Source: Ilex aquifolium (lineage: Eukaryota; Streptophyta; Magnoliopsida; Aquifoliales; Aquifoliaceae). Taken from it: 64,000 nt of DNA. Below are positions 34,976-48,600 of this stretch, in pieces. The translations under genes were made by a program, and so were the position numbers. Numbering within the stretch: position 1 is the first letter of the stretch; the number at the start of each line of letters is the position of its first letter. The stretch is from contig OX637399.1 in NCBI GenBank assembly GCA_951799425.1, positions 17,451,001 to 17,515,000 of the forward strand. Direction: 5' to 3'. The notes below the pieces were generated by a model. That model saw nothing but the letters and a program-made list of their open reading frames with translations, had not been told where the DNA came from and made no database searches.

Positions 34976-37900
34976 TTAGTGCACACGTGCGTGGCACGTG
35001 AATCAATATTGTGAATTATAGTCTTGGTTTTTTTTTTCTAAACAATTATTTTCATATCATAACCCACAGCTATAAACAAGTATTTTGATGCAATATTTAT
35101 GCAACAACATAATAAAATGTAATAAGTGGCTAATCTAATTTCATATTCTACAAAGGTAAAAAAATCACTTTAGAAAAGCCATAGATTATTGTGGTCTATA
35201 TTAGATGATGTAGAAATTTATTTTGTACACAAAAATTTCATCTTTTTGATATACAAAAAATCATTTTTTTTTATCAAGTAAAGGACAATATAATCAGAGC
35301 CTACATTTCCATGTTAGTGACTACTTCTTACTGCCAATTAAAACCAAAAAATTAAATTACCTTATTCGGAGTTATTTGTACTTTATACTTTATTTGGTAT
35401 TATGGAAACTACCATCACAAATTGAAACATTAATGTCTAGAATTTGTAGAGTCTCTAAATAAAGAAATGAGAACATGAAGACAACTTATTTCTATGATCA
35501 CAAAATAACAACTTTCCTACCACAATAATTTTGCCCCGTTTATGTATATTTGACACATACCTTTCAATGCTTTAACTCAAATTGATTTCTTGGATGGCAA
35601 TGATACGCACAAAACAACTTAATTCTTATCTTAGCTAGTAAGAAAATGGTCATTAGATTTATAAAGCATTAGCCTGTATGACACTCAAATAAATTAATGA
35701 GAAAGGAAATCAAGCTTGATAGACAAAAAACTATTATTATGGTTGATTGAGATGTATGTAACCAAATTCATTGAGGCAACATCTATATAAAAAAAAAAGA
35801 TGGCTTTAATATGAATAAGAAATGCACCATTACTACAATAAGACAACATTTTAGTGAAAACACAAATTATTATCACTTTGAATTGCGTTTCAGTAAGAAC
35901 AAACCTAGATTTTATTCAACGTCAATCTCTATTTAGCCCTTAAAATGATGGTGATGTAGGAGGTGGTCGTGAACATGTATCATCCTCAAGGACATCACCA
36001 CTCTAAGCATATTCTCGGCCATGCCTTTGCCTTATGTATAATGTACCACCATTTGCTACACAAAATCAGACTCTTGATGTAACAAAAAACTGAAATAATC
36101 ATAATTTCTAGACAAATCTATTCTTATTGATAAAATAAAAAAAAATCAATTCTCCCAAGAAAAGTATACCACATAATAGATTTGTACTTCTTTATTAATC
36201 ATCCACAATTATCTGGAGTGCGCTCAAATATGAATGATCAAACAACACCACTAGTAAAATAATATCAATCCAAAAATATACGAGTAAATTGAATTCATAA
36301 ACCATATATTTCACTCAATTCAACGCTAAAACCAACAATTGATAACTATTTCAATCCCAAACTCACTTGCCCAGCACACCAAAATCAACCAACCATTCCA
36401 TTCTCCAAAGGCCACATATATAAGAACAAACCCATGTAACAACTCAAATGGTTTATAAAATTGTTTTTCCTTTTTTTTTTATAGGATATATAACTTATTC
36501 CTTAGACTCTTATTTTTCATATTTCATCACAATCTAACGTTGAATTATCCATGTGACTAAGCTTTGTGGCAATTCCACCCTATAGGTGAAACCATTAGAG
36601 AACCTTTCGCTAGCTCAATTGCTATAGATGAAGCCAAAGTGCAACAAATTTAACGAGTATTTCAAGTTTTTATACATGGTAAACACGGCTCAAATAATTC
36701 TTCCCTATAAGATAAAATTTAGAAAGTAAAAATTATTCATCCCAATGCAAATGCCTAAGAACAAAACGAAAGAACAGACTCAAGATTTCCAAAGAATGTA
36801 TTAAATTCCATCAAAGCATCCAATGAAGCAAGGAGACCACCTCATTTCAAAAGTACATATCTGAAAACAAATTAACAAAATGCTTTAGATAATCTTTTTT
36901 CAATTATCAAAGTCTCCCTGAGAGATACCTGAGGAGAGAAAGGGCAAGCCCTTGTGAATCATAGGCTATTTTTAACATAAAATAAAGACCTAAAGATTTT
37001 ATGAAATTTTCCTCTTAAATTACAGTTACAGAATTTATATATTAATTAGTTTTAGACATACTTCCTAGCTGCAGCCTACATGACTTGCATTCTAAATTTT
37101 AGAGTCATATGCACAACAATAGCTCTGATAATATGTAGCGAATTTCAATTGAGACAATACATACCCCATGTAATCTTTTGGCAAGGCAGCAGGTAGAGTT
37201 TTGCTGCAAATTAGAGGACAAAATGTTGTATAAATGATATCCAAATTTTGTAAATGACTCAAATTTTATGAAAAAAACTCACTAAACTTATAAACAACAG
37301 TAAGATACTGAAAAAAAAAATGGATACCGTAGAATTCTCTTACCCACAGACTCATTTCATTGTTCTTCATTTTCTTCAAACCACAAGCAGTCTCTCTCTC
37401 TCTCTTCTCTCTCACCGCCATAACAATCGTTATCCATAGAACCATTTGGTTGATTCTGTCCCCTCCTCTGTTCTTTTTTCCTCTCTGTCTCTCTTTGATT
37501 CTTCTTCCTCACGACTCTCACCATAAGCAGCTCCTACCCAAAAATCCATCAATTTTACAGTCGTGCATGAGTAGTAATGATGCTGCCACTGAATTATTCA
37601 TTTTCTTCTAATTTGTGACTGAAAAATTAGAAGATTTCTGACAATCTCATTCCATAGAGGTGGCTTAAGAATTCGAAATTTGTTTATGTATTCAATCATC
37701 ATCAATAAAAAATAAACAAAAGAACACAGATATTAGAACAAAAAAAAAAAAATAGTACCTGTTGAAGTGGAATACCGCTCGTTCCGCCAGGTCAAGACCG
37801 ATGATGTGTGTCTGAAAGAGAAAGAGACATTGCTGCTTGCACCATTAATTCATAGAATCTCTAGAGCCACAAAGATGAGCTGTTTATCACCACAAGAGAG

Positions 37901-38170
37901 AAGCCAAGGAGACACATTTGTGAGAGGTTATGCACCAATGACCGAAGGAGGTGAACTCAGCCAAATGCTTTTACTATTAAATGAAAGAGAGATGAACGGA
38001 TACCGTTGTGGACCTCAAACGCCAAACGCCAAACGCAGGTAGCAACAATAGAATTGGTTTAAATGACCTAATTAAATATGGAGGATAAGTCTGGTATAAT
38101 TGTAGTATTGGAGGGTAAAAGTAGAAAAAAATTGTTTTTCATAGATGCTGATATTTTAAAGTAGTATAGA
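34972..38170 (-). mobile_element. Candidate non-autonomous Helitron B
   Basis: On the minus strand the 5' end is A|TCTATACTACTTTAAAATATCAGC (38170) and the 3' end is hairpin CACGTGC-CAC-GCACGTG (about 34999-34983) then TGCACTAACTAG|T. The 3.2-kb interior has no Rep or helicase motif. 37767-38042 has a 91-codon plus-strand frame and 37360-37611 an 83-codon frame, neither recognisable; they may be captured gene pieces. Confidence 0.5.
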
Positions 38171-38527
38171 TATATATATAATAAAACAGTTAATTGTTTG
38201 AAATCTTATCACATATATATTTTCCCCTCTAAAACCATCTCATCACCTATTTCTATCACATGTTTAATCATTTAATATTTGATTAATTTGTAGTTTGACA
38301 TAACTTTTATTTTAGACATTATTAATACACGATAATATACACATGTTGAGAAAATTTATCAGATTACGTATTTGTGTCGATATTTTTAAAAAAATAATGG
38401 ATAAAAATAAATTTTAAATGATGTAATCAAATAATTGAAGGAAAAAAATTATTATTTAATATAATGAGATCAATTTTTTAGATGCTCGAATTTTGTATTT
38501 CATCGTGCATTTAGTCACGGGTTATGA

Positions 38528-38565
<38 letters not shown>

Positions 38566-41091
38566 GAATGCATATTATGATATTATGCATATATAAAAAT
38601 ATTACACTTGAAAACAATGTATAACACAAAATATCAATCAATATAGATCTACTATTCAAAAAAAAAACGATAAAATAAACTCTAAAAATATGACCTTTAA
38701 ATAGGGCTGTTAATCAAGTCAAACTCGAACATTTTTTTAAGCTCGTTTATGTGTAAATAGTCAAATGAGTCAGCTCGTTTATGTGTAAATTAAGCTTGAA
38801 TTAGGTTGAATTCAGCTCGATTATCACCCCTACCTTTAGACAATATCAATTTGCATACACAATTTGTATAATCAAAATAATAAAGAATACATCACTCACC
38901 CGATAAAATCATAGATGAAAAAAAAAATAACTTCCACGGAATGCTAAAATCAAATGTGTCACTCTCGTTCATCAGTAATGAATTTAAAAATCATCAATGT
39001 ATAATCAAAAAAACAAATATCCAAATACTAAAGAAAATAAATTAGTTACCATAGAAAGAGTGAATAAATTAAAGTAGACAAAATTTGGGAAAGATATGTG
39101 TCTGATTTAGTGGGATATTTGTTTTTGAATTAATGGGTGAATATGAAAGTCAAGGAACCATAAATGGAATGTGTCAATGGAAGAGCATTAATTTGGAGTA
39201 ATTAAAAATAAAAAGTGTCTTACGCAAGAAAATAAAATTTGCCTACCAATCTAATCGGTCGAATCAATATTTTTGAGTTAATCTGAGCCACAAAAAATTA
39301 GAGATAAGATAAACCTTTGAATATAACTTATCTTTTGCTCAGAATTGATCTGAGCCACGAAAAACTCAAGATAAATTTTGGGATTCAAACTCAGCTCTAC
39401 TTTATTATATAGAAATAAAAACAAAGACCACTAAAAAAAAAACACTAATTAGAAAAATAAAAATAAAAACATAGACCACTCAAAAAAAAAAGTTATTTTT
39501 TAGGTCAAATATGACTTGGAAAAAAGTTAATTGCTCACAATATATCAAATTTCTGCCATGCAAAACACATAGTGCTCATACAAATCCGTCTAAGACCTTG
39601 CATCGATTGACTTCATTTCAAGAATAAGCTTCTGGAAAAAACTTTCAAAGTATATATGTACAACAATTCTCATCATGTTGTCATCATCCAACCAAATCAA
39701 GCTCATCACTCACTAATATTTCAAAAGGTACCAGCTCATAGCTAAAGACATCAGCAAAAAAGCATAAATCAAACTCGTAGTAATTACGGGGGAAAACTAT
39801 TTGTAGTAACAAAATATTCATGTGTCCACTAACTACACAACTAAGATGTTATTTCGGTTCGGATGTTAAGAATCTAATACTTGCTGGTATTTTGACAGCC
39901 TTAAAAATTGGTGGATTCTCGCTCTTTAAATTGAGAAAGTTCTCCTATTTTTTTTCCCTAAGATTCTTGAGAGGACCTATAGCCAGAGAACCCAATGGCA
40001 TCGCTTAGGGAAACATTAACTTGATGGACACAAGTCACATACCAACCTCAAGAAACTAATAAAACAATAGTACTATCACAATAAAGAGTAACAAAAATTG
40101 GGTTTGTCAAAGAATAATTCTGAACAAATTTATATGCATGCAGAAAATAAAGATGTTCATGTGTTCATATTAGCGTTATATAATAAAAAGCAATAAATAC
40201 CTTAAAATTTCAACCATAATCAGGCTGTTTCATCGCCCATGAGTGAGAAGAAACCATTTAGGTCTTCTCGAAAGTCATTAATTTGTTGTGTACCATCTCA
40301 AAATTCCATTTGCAGCAAAAAAAACATCTATATTATTGTGAAGTATTCCCCTATGCATTATAGAGACAACCATCATGCTATAGGCACATCCAACACACAT
40401 TAAGAATTATATTGAACATGCATACTGTCAACAAATAATTATATTGAACATCTAAGATACAACTATCCACTGCAATGTTAGACGGGTGGGAGTGGGAGTG
40501 GGAGTGGGGGTGGTAGAAAAACTGAACATTTGAACATTTTTTTTTCTTTGAGGCAATACAACAAACACATGGTGGCACATAGAAAAAAAAAAATCCATAA
40601 CACGGAAGCTCACAAAGAAAGTTGAATAGTTCAAACGTTTCTTAATCTTTGAGAAAATTAAACAAACACTTGGAGGCACATGTAGTGAACATCTATGCAA
40701 AATTGGAAAAAAATCGAAATCAAAATCCAGCACAAACAACTACAAAAAAAAAATTACAACAAAAATAATCAGCATCATGCACAATACCCTCTCTTTTTTT
40801 AACGATCCCAAGCATTGCAAATTCAACTAATTGAACAAAGAATGCTCCTTTAGGTGCCTATTTTTGGCTGCCTCCTTCCTCTCGTTAGCCTCTTCCTCAT
40901 GTACAAATCTAAAGCTGCAAATCATAATAACTTAAAAAAGAAGAGCCCAATTAATAAAAGACAAATACTATGAAGATTATCCCTTATCCAATGCTTTCTG
41001 CATTCAACTGCAAGTTATTCATATAGCCTGTAAGGAAGAGACTGCTCTGTTTGTAATTTCCCCGTAGTTTAAATATGAAAAATATAGCTAG
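38171..41091. other. AT-rich region with repeat remnants
   Basis: No gene recognised. 38530-38562 is a (TA)n microsatellite preceded by a Helitron-3'-like end (CGTGCATTTAGTCACGGG then GACTAA|T at 38531). 39240-39420 matches 44560-44745. 40490-40510 is a short GGGAGT repeat. The remainder shows nothing I can name. Confidence 0.55.
39240..39420. repeat. Dispersed repeat, copy 1
   Basis: About 180 bp with TTTTTGAGTTAATCTGAG, AATTGATCTGAGCCAC and AAACTCAGCTCTACTTTATTATAT, matching 44560-44745 in the same orientation. On the minus strand it begins TCTATATAATAAAGTAGAG, which could be an eroded Helitron start. Confidence 0.7.
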
Positions 41092-41590
41092 TGTAACACC
41101 CCATATTTTTCTTTTATAGATATGTATATAGATATACATAGTAAATAATTGTTGTAAAAACATGGATATGAGTAGTGACGATAGGAATAAAAACTAGAGA
41201 TGCGAATTGATTGGGAAGTTAAGCTTCGAAAATGTTTAAACTTGGAAAGGGTGAATAGACAAGTTTCTAAAGGTTTTTAGGTCAAAATAAGGTTTCCATT
41301 GAGTCCGAAAGGTCAAAAAACCTTGGGAGAGGTAATATGAGGTGTATTAGAAGTTAGGAGGTATTTTGGAGTTAAAACACATTTTAGAGAAAATTTGGGA
41401 ATTTAAGATTTTGGACACTGCTTAGTATTTTGGCCATAACTTTTTATTCTTAAGTCCAATTGATCTGAAATTTTTACAGTAGATAGTAGACATCTAGGGC
41501 TACAAAAGTGTATCTCATGAAAATTTTCCAATTCGACCTCTAAATGGGTCAAAAATGCATTGGAAGTAGAAGTAGAAAATCTGGGTAGTG

Positions 41591-41710
41591 ACTACCGGTA
41601 GCCAAATTCAGCTACCGGTAGCCAATGGTCCAGTAAAAATCAGCTACCGGTAGTCGAGTGTCCAGTGTGTCCGAGCTACCGGTAGCCAAAATCAGCTACC
41701 GGTAGCCACT
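41591..41710. repeat. Array of GCTACCGGTAGC palindromes
   Basis: Five units, mostly the perfect 12-bp palindrome GCTACCGGTAGC, ending about 50 bp upstream of the TATA box. Confidence 0.88.
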
Positions 41711-41758
41711 GTAAAAATCCGAATTTTTCTGTTCGCAAACCCTTGATTTTTCCCCCAC

Positions 41759-41766
41759 TATAAATA
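41759..41766 (+). promoter_or_regulatory. TATA box of family-B solo LTR
   Basis: TATAAATA in CCCCACTATAAATACATCC; conserved in the copy at 2767-2774 (minus). It could drive transcripts rightwards, towards the 3' side of the GDI gene (antisense to it). Confidence 0.65.
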
Positions 41767-43440
41767 CATCCTCTCACCTCCTTAGCCTTCATTACACCAC
41801 TCCAAACCCTAGATAGCTTAAGAGGAGAAGAGAGGAAGAGAAAAACACATCCAAGAGAGAGATTTACATCATTTGTGAAGATCAAACCCTAGATTTCTCA
41901 AAAATCTCACTTCCCCACCCATTTCTTTTCTTCTATTCTTCAATCACTCTCACCCAAACCTCTTGAAACCCTAGGAGGACGAAATTAAGAGGAAAAAGGA
42001 AGGAGAATAGGAAGATTTTTAAGCTTGAGTCTTAGATTGAAGCTACAACTAAGAGGTAGGGGATTTCTTCCTAATCTCTTACATTGAGGCTAGGGTTTAT
42101 GTATATATATATGTTTTTCACTCTCATCCTTATATACATGATAAGAAATACATGATTCTTGTTCCTCTTGAAATAAATGCCATGCTTTGAACATTGTGAT
42201 GGTTGGGTAACTATTAAATTTCTCTTTTTCATCTTCAAACCTTGGTTTTAAAGAGAAATGGACTTTTCCCTCTATTTTTCCTTGGTATTGCTTTCAAAAC
42301 TCTAGTGTTTGATATTGTACACCAAAATGTTACTTATGATGATCTCTTGCTCATTTTCTTCCATCATATTATGAAACATTATATTAGAAATTGTGGAATT
42401 TGATAATTCCTTGAAATGTTGATGAATTGAGAATATGTTGGTTTTCTCAATTGTATGGTTGTTGTGAGGGACTTGGATTGCCTTCGAGAGATGCCGTAGA
42501 GTGTTAGAGGTTAGTCTACCCCAGTGGGGGGTGAGATGGTTTCCTAACACTTGTAGTGGGTTGTCATTTGGTAATGAAACCACTATCGTTCACTGGAGTT
42601 CGAACAAGGGATAGTATACTTTTCCTAGGAAGGGACTCGTCACTGCCATTGGGATGGTAGACGCCCTTTCCTATAGTGCTTGTGATTATGATGTAAATAG
42701 GTGGACTAGGTATAATCGTTGGGTAGATTCATGAGAAGCAATCAACATACATGGTACGGGGATGAATCAATATGCATAAGAACCTGAGATTATTATTATT
42801 GTTACGGAATGGTTTACAACAAGTGTTTGTGGAGGTATGGGACTCCACAAGGACCTGTTGGAAATGGTTATGGTGTTAATTGTGACTGAGTTTTACGGTT
42901 CATTTAAATTATTGCGAACATTTAAACTTGAGATCTATTTAAAATATCCTACTTTTCCTTCAAAATGGTATATATGCTATTTGTGAAAATGAGACCAACC
43001 GTTTTATATGCTTTTCTAAACCTTGTTTGAGTTTGGGAAGATTTTGCTACAGAGCTTCGTGCTCATCCCCTACAAATTACATTTTTCAGATTTGGTGCTA
43101 GAGGAGGATCTCGACATCGACGAGTCAGGGCATTGGGAGGCTCCACTCGAGGGGAACCTTGATCCCGAGGTGGATATGTAGAGATGTATCTTCTTTTGTA
43201 CTAGACTAGGTTATTCTTTTGGACACTGTAAGGTCTAGTTTCTTTTGCTATTCCGCTGTGCTACTTTAATTAACTTTTGAGATGTAAATGTCTTGGTTGG
43301 GCATATTCTTTTGGATAATGATGTAAATATTTTATGGATGATGAATGAAGTTTAATTTATTTATGGATGATATTAGTGCTCTCATGATGTAAATGGTTTT
43401 AGTATGTAATGTCGTCCAGGGTGTGTTTTGGGGCGTTACA

Positions 43441-45610
43441 GCTAGCAAGTCCTGGAAAATTGGGGGGAAAAAAGAATATTTCAATGCAACTTTGAAACAA
43501 ACAAATGCAAGTAACTACTAAATACAATACTTTATGCAATTAAACATTAAATCCTTTTGAAGAATAACTACAGTATACTACTTATCAAGTCAAATACCCC
43601 AAGAAAGTTAAATGACAAAGTTCAATGAACCAACTGTCGAAGAATCCAAACCTTGACAACATACGACATCACCCTACCATAGACCCAAGAAGAGTGTGAT
43701 GGAATGATTAAACCGAAATCGCTTCATTGCGTGAGGTTGAGGACATAGAACGATAGTTATTTCGATGGCATAAGAGATGGGTCCCATCATAACCGCCACC
43801 ACCTACTAGCACCAACCGATAAACAAATCAAATACCACATTGTCAACAGAAAATCAACAACCCATCACAAATCAAAAAATGGAAATTACTTTGAGAGAGA
43901 AAAAAATATGTATTGCAGACAGGACGATAATGGGAAAACTACCAAGATCAAAATCATAGAGCCACAATTGTAATAGAGATAATCCACCGAAATTGAAAAT
44001 GCGTGTGAGTGAGAGTCAGACAGGGAGAGAGGGGAAGACAAAGAGATGGAGGTAACTGGCATGGGTGTCGTCAACGACATCGATTTGTTGTGGGTTACGG
44101 TTGCTGCCAGACGTCACTGGCTGGCTGGGTCGCTAGTGCCGTTGCTAGGTGGCTTCTTTTTGGGGAGTGGAGGCGAGTGAGAGAGAGATAAGGGGACGAT
44201 TAGTAAAGAACAATCAAGATGCGAATGCAAGTTTGAAGGTTGGAGATGGACTGGGCAGCGATAGTGGCTGGGCAGCAGTGATGAAGGAGAGATGGGGGTT
44301 GTGTGTGAGAGAGAGGGAGAGAGAAGAGCTTGAATTTGTGTGCTAGAAAACAGAGAATGGGGCGGATGGAAGGAAAGACAGGAGATTTGGGAGGTTTGGT
44401 TTATTTGGGGGAAGAGATGGTGAGAGGCTAATTTGGAAAGAGAGAGGGAATCGCTTGAATTTGGGGATGTAGTGGCTTGAATTTGGAAAGACAGAGAGAT
44501 GATTTGGGCGTGACTGTGGGGAGTCATAAAAGGAAATTCTATTGAGCGGGAAAAAAAATTCATTGGTTAATCTTAATCTGATCCGTCAAATCAGCATTTT
44601 TGAGTTGATATGAGTCTTTAAAAGTTAGAGATAAAATAGACTTTTAGATATAACTTATGTTTGTTTAGAATTGATCTGAACCACAAAAATCTCAAAATAA
44701 ATTTTAGAATTTAAACTCAGCTCTACTTTATTATATAAATATAAATTAATAAAGTTTAAAATAAAAGATATTTGAATATATTTTAAATTTTGAAATGTAA
44801 ATTTTTCAAGGATAGTTTAATTATGAAATCTAAAATTAAGGAGATTTAATTTTATTTTATTTTTGAATTGTGTATTTACTTTTGTTTAATTTTAAATTGT
44901 ATATTGAAGGAAAATAAAATATTTCCGTCTTTACACTCGTAACTATCTTTAAAGTCCCAAAAAATTTCCGCCCAGACTTCTCCTAAAAGTCCACAACAGT
45001 GGACCTACTTCTAAAAACACCTTTAATTCATTTTAAAATGTAAAAGGCCCTTTCAAAAAGTATAGATGTGTGCAATATAGAGAATTAAAAATATTTTATT
45101 ATAACTTTCCTTTTCCCAATTATAGAAAGAAATTTTGTTACAGCTATCTAGCAAATACTTCATTCTAATCAAACGCATCCAAAAAAATACATTTTCGTGT
45201 CACTTTCTATCACTTCCAACTTTCTTTCTTTTGGACACCGAAAACAAATAAAAAAGCCGCCCAAATTATGAGTGGTATCCCAGTCTCAAACTTAGTACCA
45301 TCATTTGAAGGTGGAAATCCAACTCATGAATGCTCATTCCGACTTTGTTCTTCCGGTTATAGTGGCTTAACACAAACCCAAGTTTTCTACCATTAAGAAA
45401 CCACGTAAAGATGAATTGAAAACAAGATTTCAACGAGTATATAAATGCATCTTCTATTACATATCATGTAATACTTGTCGATGATAAGAAAGCAGACAAC
45501 CAATTAAATATGACACCTTTTTCACTAGGCATATTCCACCGGAAACTTGCAACGTCTAGGAATTTGGCAGACACAACACGAATAGGAACATGCAGAAACT
45601 GAAGGTTTTC
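43441..45610. other. Region downstream of the GDI gene
   Basis: No gene recognised. 43985-44540 is strongly purine-rich on the plus strand and yields a Ser/Pro-rich minus frame (44114-44563, 149 codons) that I regard as composition-driven. 44560-44745 is the second copy of the 39240-39420 repeat. The GDI 3' UTR should lie in roughly the last 200-300 bp, but I see no clear polyadenylation signal to place its end. Confidence 0.5.
44560..44745. repeat. Dispersed repeat, copy 2
   Basis: Matches 39240-39420 in the same orientation. No obvious target duplication links the two. Confidence 0.7.
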
Positions 45611-48600
45611 TCATTCTTCAGCAGCACTGGCAGCACTTAAATCAACGTTGAGGTCCAGAACCTGCACACACAAAATGGGTCCTCAACATTTATCACTCAG
45701 AAATGCAGCAACAAATAGTTCTCTTTACTGGTTTTCGGACTTGGTTTGAAAGCAACTTTACGAAATCATGACCTATCATGGCCCCAAGAAGATTTTTTCA
45801 TAGACTTCTCCAATGCCCACTTATGGGAAAAAAGGGAAACGGGTACGTTGAAAGTCATAGTCTATCTAGGAACTAACTCTGCCATATCGACTGCCAAAGG
45901 GACCCCTTGGCTTCTCTTTGAGGTATGCACATCTGCTCTTCAAGAATTGTGCACAACCACACACAAGAAATACTCTAAAATAAAAGATCTCTCAAATGTA
46001 TATAATACCTAGCATAAAATTTCTACCAAGCATGAAATTCTGGAAGTTCAATATGGAGTTTTATCATCAAATAAGAAACATCATGTGTCACATGAACCTA
46101 TTTCATAGACACTCCTGAACAGAATGATACAGATCAAATAACAAATAGAAGAAAATAGGTCACAAAATAATCATTGCACAGATCATCATATTAAATCCAA
46201 CCAATAGCAACTTCTATGTTGCTGCTTAGGGGTGTCCATGGGCCGGGTTACCCACAAGTCCTATTACCCGGCCCGAAAAAATAAGCCAAAAACCCGACAG
46301 TTGGCCTACCCAAGCCCGAGCCCAGTATCCTTAAAAAGACGGCTTGGATTTGCCCCCAAACCCATTCCCCAGTCCAATAGCCCACCTAAAAAAATTCATT
46401 CTTCATTTGAAAAAAAGTTATACTTTTAGACCATTAAATTTGAAACTTTGAAATAAGTCTCCTAATGTCGGAATTTAAAATTTTAAAAATTTAAATACTA
46501 TAAATAATGCATTTTTTTTCCATGTATTAAGCATACAAACATAGTTATCAAAATCGTACGATTCGCGATTCGATTCGTACAATTCGGTTCGATATAGGTA
46601 CAAAATGATTCGTATCTTATAAGAGAATCGTTTTAGAGTTGAATCGCAACTGAATCGTACGATTCGTACGATTCAATTCGTATTTCACGAATCGCACGAT
46701 TCAATCATTTTTTTTTAAAACCAATTTTTGGCAAAACGACGTCATTTTGTCCTCTAAACAGTAAAACGACGTCGTTTTGTTTGCAGAGGAACTCATGTTC
46801 TAATAAAAACTCAACCTCTTTACTCGTTCTCTCTCTGACGTCGTCTAAAACTCGTCTTGTATTGTCTAAAGTTAAAGATCACGGCTAACGCTCTCGCATA
46901 ATCGGTTGATTTTTGCTCTCAATTTTTTCATGGGTAGTTTGTTAGGTTCTAATTTTTTATTTCAAGATGTTGGCCCGTATGTTTTCTCCCAATAAATTTT
47001 CTTATTTGTTCTTTTTTCATTCATGTTTTTAACCTAATCTATACTGTGCGTCACTATTTTGGTACTTAAATAATCATGGTTCTTTTATGAATTTTTTTTC
47101 CAAGTTGTTGAATTTAAAAATGATTAAGCAAAAGATAAAGATGAAACAAAAGACTAGCGTCTTTCCATTTAGACGACGTGATTATGTCAATTGATTATTT
47201 TTAGAATACAATAATGTTCAATATTCAATATTTTATCTATTTTAAATGTGTATAATTATTTTTTATTTTTGTTCAAATTTTGTGTCGAATCTTATGATTC
47301 ACGATTCGATAAAATTCACGATTCTCAAATTTAGGATTTCGATTCACGATACGAATCTCGATTTGACAACTATGCATATAAGTTTTAAAGGGTAGAATAA
47401 TACAAATAATAGATAAGTGAGTATGTGTCAACCTAGTTTGGATGTATTCATTATATTTGATGTAGTTCATCCCCTAATCAAAAATAAAATTATTCATTAT
47501 TTTTTTTATTCATTTTGACTCTATTTTTTATTCAAAAATATAATTTACACCAATATTAAGTTACAAAAATATTCATTATTTTTAAATGAAGTTGTATATA
47601 AAAAAGCCCGCGAGCAGGCCCGCCCAACAGTTAAGAATGCGAGTAGCCTCTCCCTAGCCGTTGCCCAGCCCGGACCGCCCGATAATTCACTTAGGTAAGG
47701 GCTTAGGCCTACACTACCTAGGCCCGGCCCATGGATACCCTTATATGCTGCTTAAGAAATCTCTGAAATGTACTATCCAGAACAAACATTGGAACTATGG
47801 TACCAATGTCAAGGAGTTTTTCCTAGGTTGAAATGGTGCATACCTGATAAAATTGTTGAAATGGTGCATACCTGATTCCTAGGTTGAAATGCAGCAGCAT
47901 TTCATAAAATTGTTGACAAAGGTAGTACCAACACATCAGTGGCTGTAACATTGAACTAAGCCCTAATATGGTGATTTCTCCTCTTTTATAGTGCAATTGC
48001 GCTGTGGTAATTTTATTTAGTGACGGATACTCTTTGAAAATGATTAAGCAAAAGATAAAGATGAAACAAAAGGCTAGCGTCTTTCCATTTAGACGACGTG
48101 ATTATATCAATTGATTATTTTTAAAATACAATAATGTTCAATATTCAATATTTTATCTATTTTAAATATGTATAATTATTTTTTATTTTTGTTCAAATTT
48201 TGTGTCGAATCTTACGATTCACGATTCGATAAGATTCACGATTCTCAAATTTCGGATTTCGATTCACGATACGAATCTCGATTTGACAACTATGCATACA
48301 AGTTTTAAAGAGTAGAGTAATACAAATAATAGATAAGTGAGTAGATGTCAACCTAGTTTGGATGTATTCATTATATTGGATGTAATTCATCCCCTAATCA
48401 AAAATAAAATTATTCATTATTTTTTTTTATTCATTTTGACTCTATTTTTTATTCAAAAATATAATTTACACCAATATTAAGTTACAAAAATATTCATTAT
48501 TTTTAAATGAAGTTGTATATAAAAAAGCCCGCGAGCAGGCCCGCCCAACAGTTAAGACTGCGAGTAGCCTCTCCCTAGCCGTTGCCCAGCCCGGACCGCC

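Larger units (their letters stand above)
41092..43440 (+). mobile_element. Solo LTR of gypsy-type family B with 5-bp TSD
   Basis: 2,349 bp, starts TGTAACACCCCATATT and ends GGGGCGTTACA. It is flanked by perfect GCTAG repeats at 41087-41091 and 43441-43445. It contains a palindrome array (41591-41710), a TATAAATA box (41759-41766) and no internal coding domain. The ORFs at 41676-41885 and 42302-42583 are on the opposite strand and not recognisable. The related truncated copy is 1790-3491. Ty3/gypsy membership is inferred from size, TSD and termini, not from protein. Confidence 0.9.

Noticed and set aside
37767-38042. 91-codon plus frame within Helitron B as a host gene
   Set aside because: No domain recognised and no supporting splice or promoter structure; at most a captured fragment.
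44114-44563. 149-codon Ser/Pro-rich minus frame
   Set aside because: It lies in a GA/CT-rich low-complexity stretch, and I see no domain, leader or conservation signal.
45746-46012. 88-codon plus frame near the GDI 3' end
   Set aside because: It lies in GDI intron 12, on the opposite strand, with no recognisable protein.
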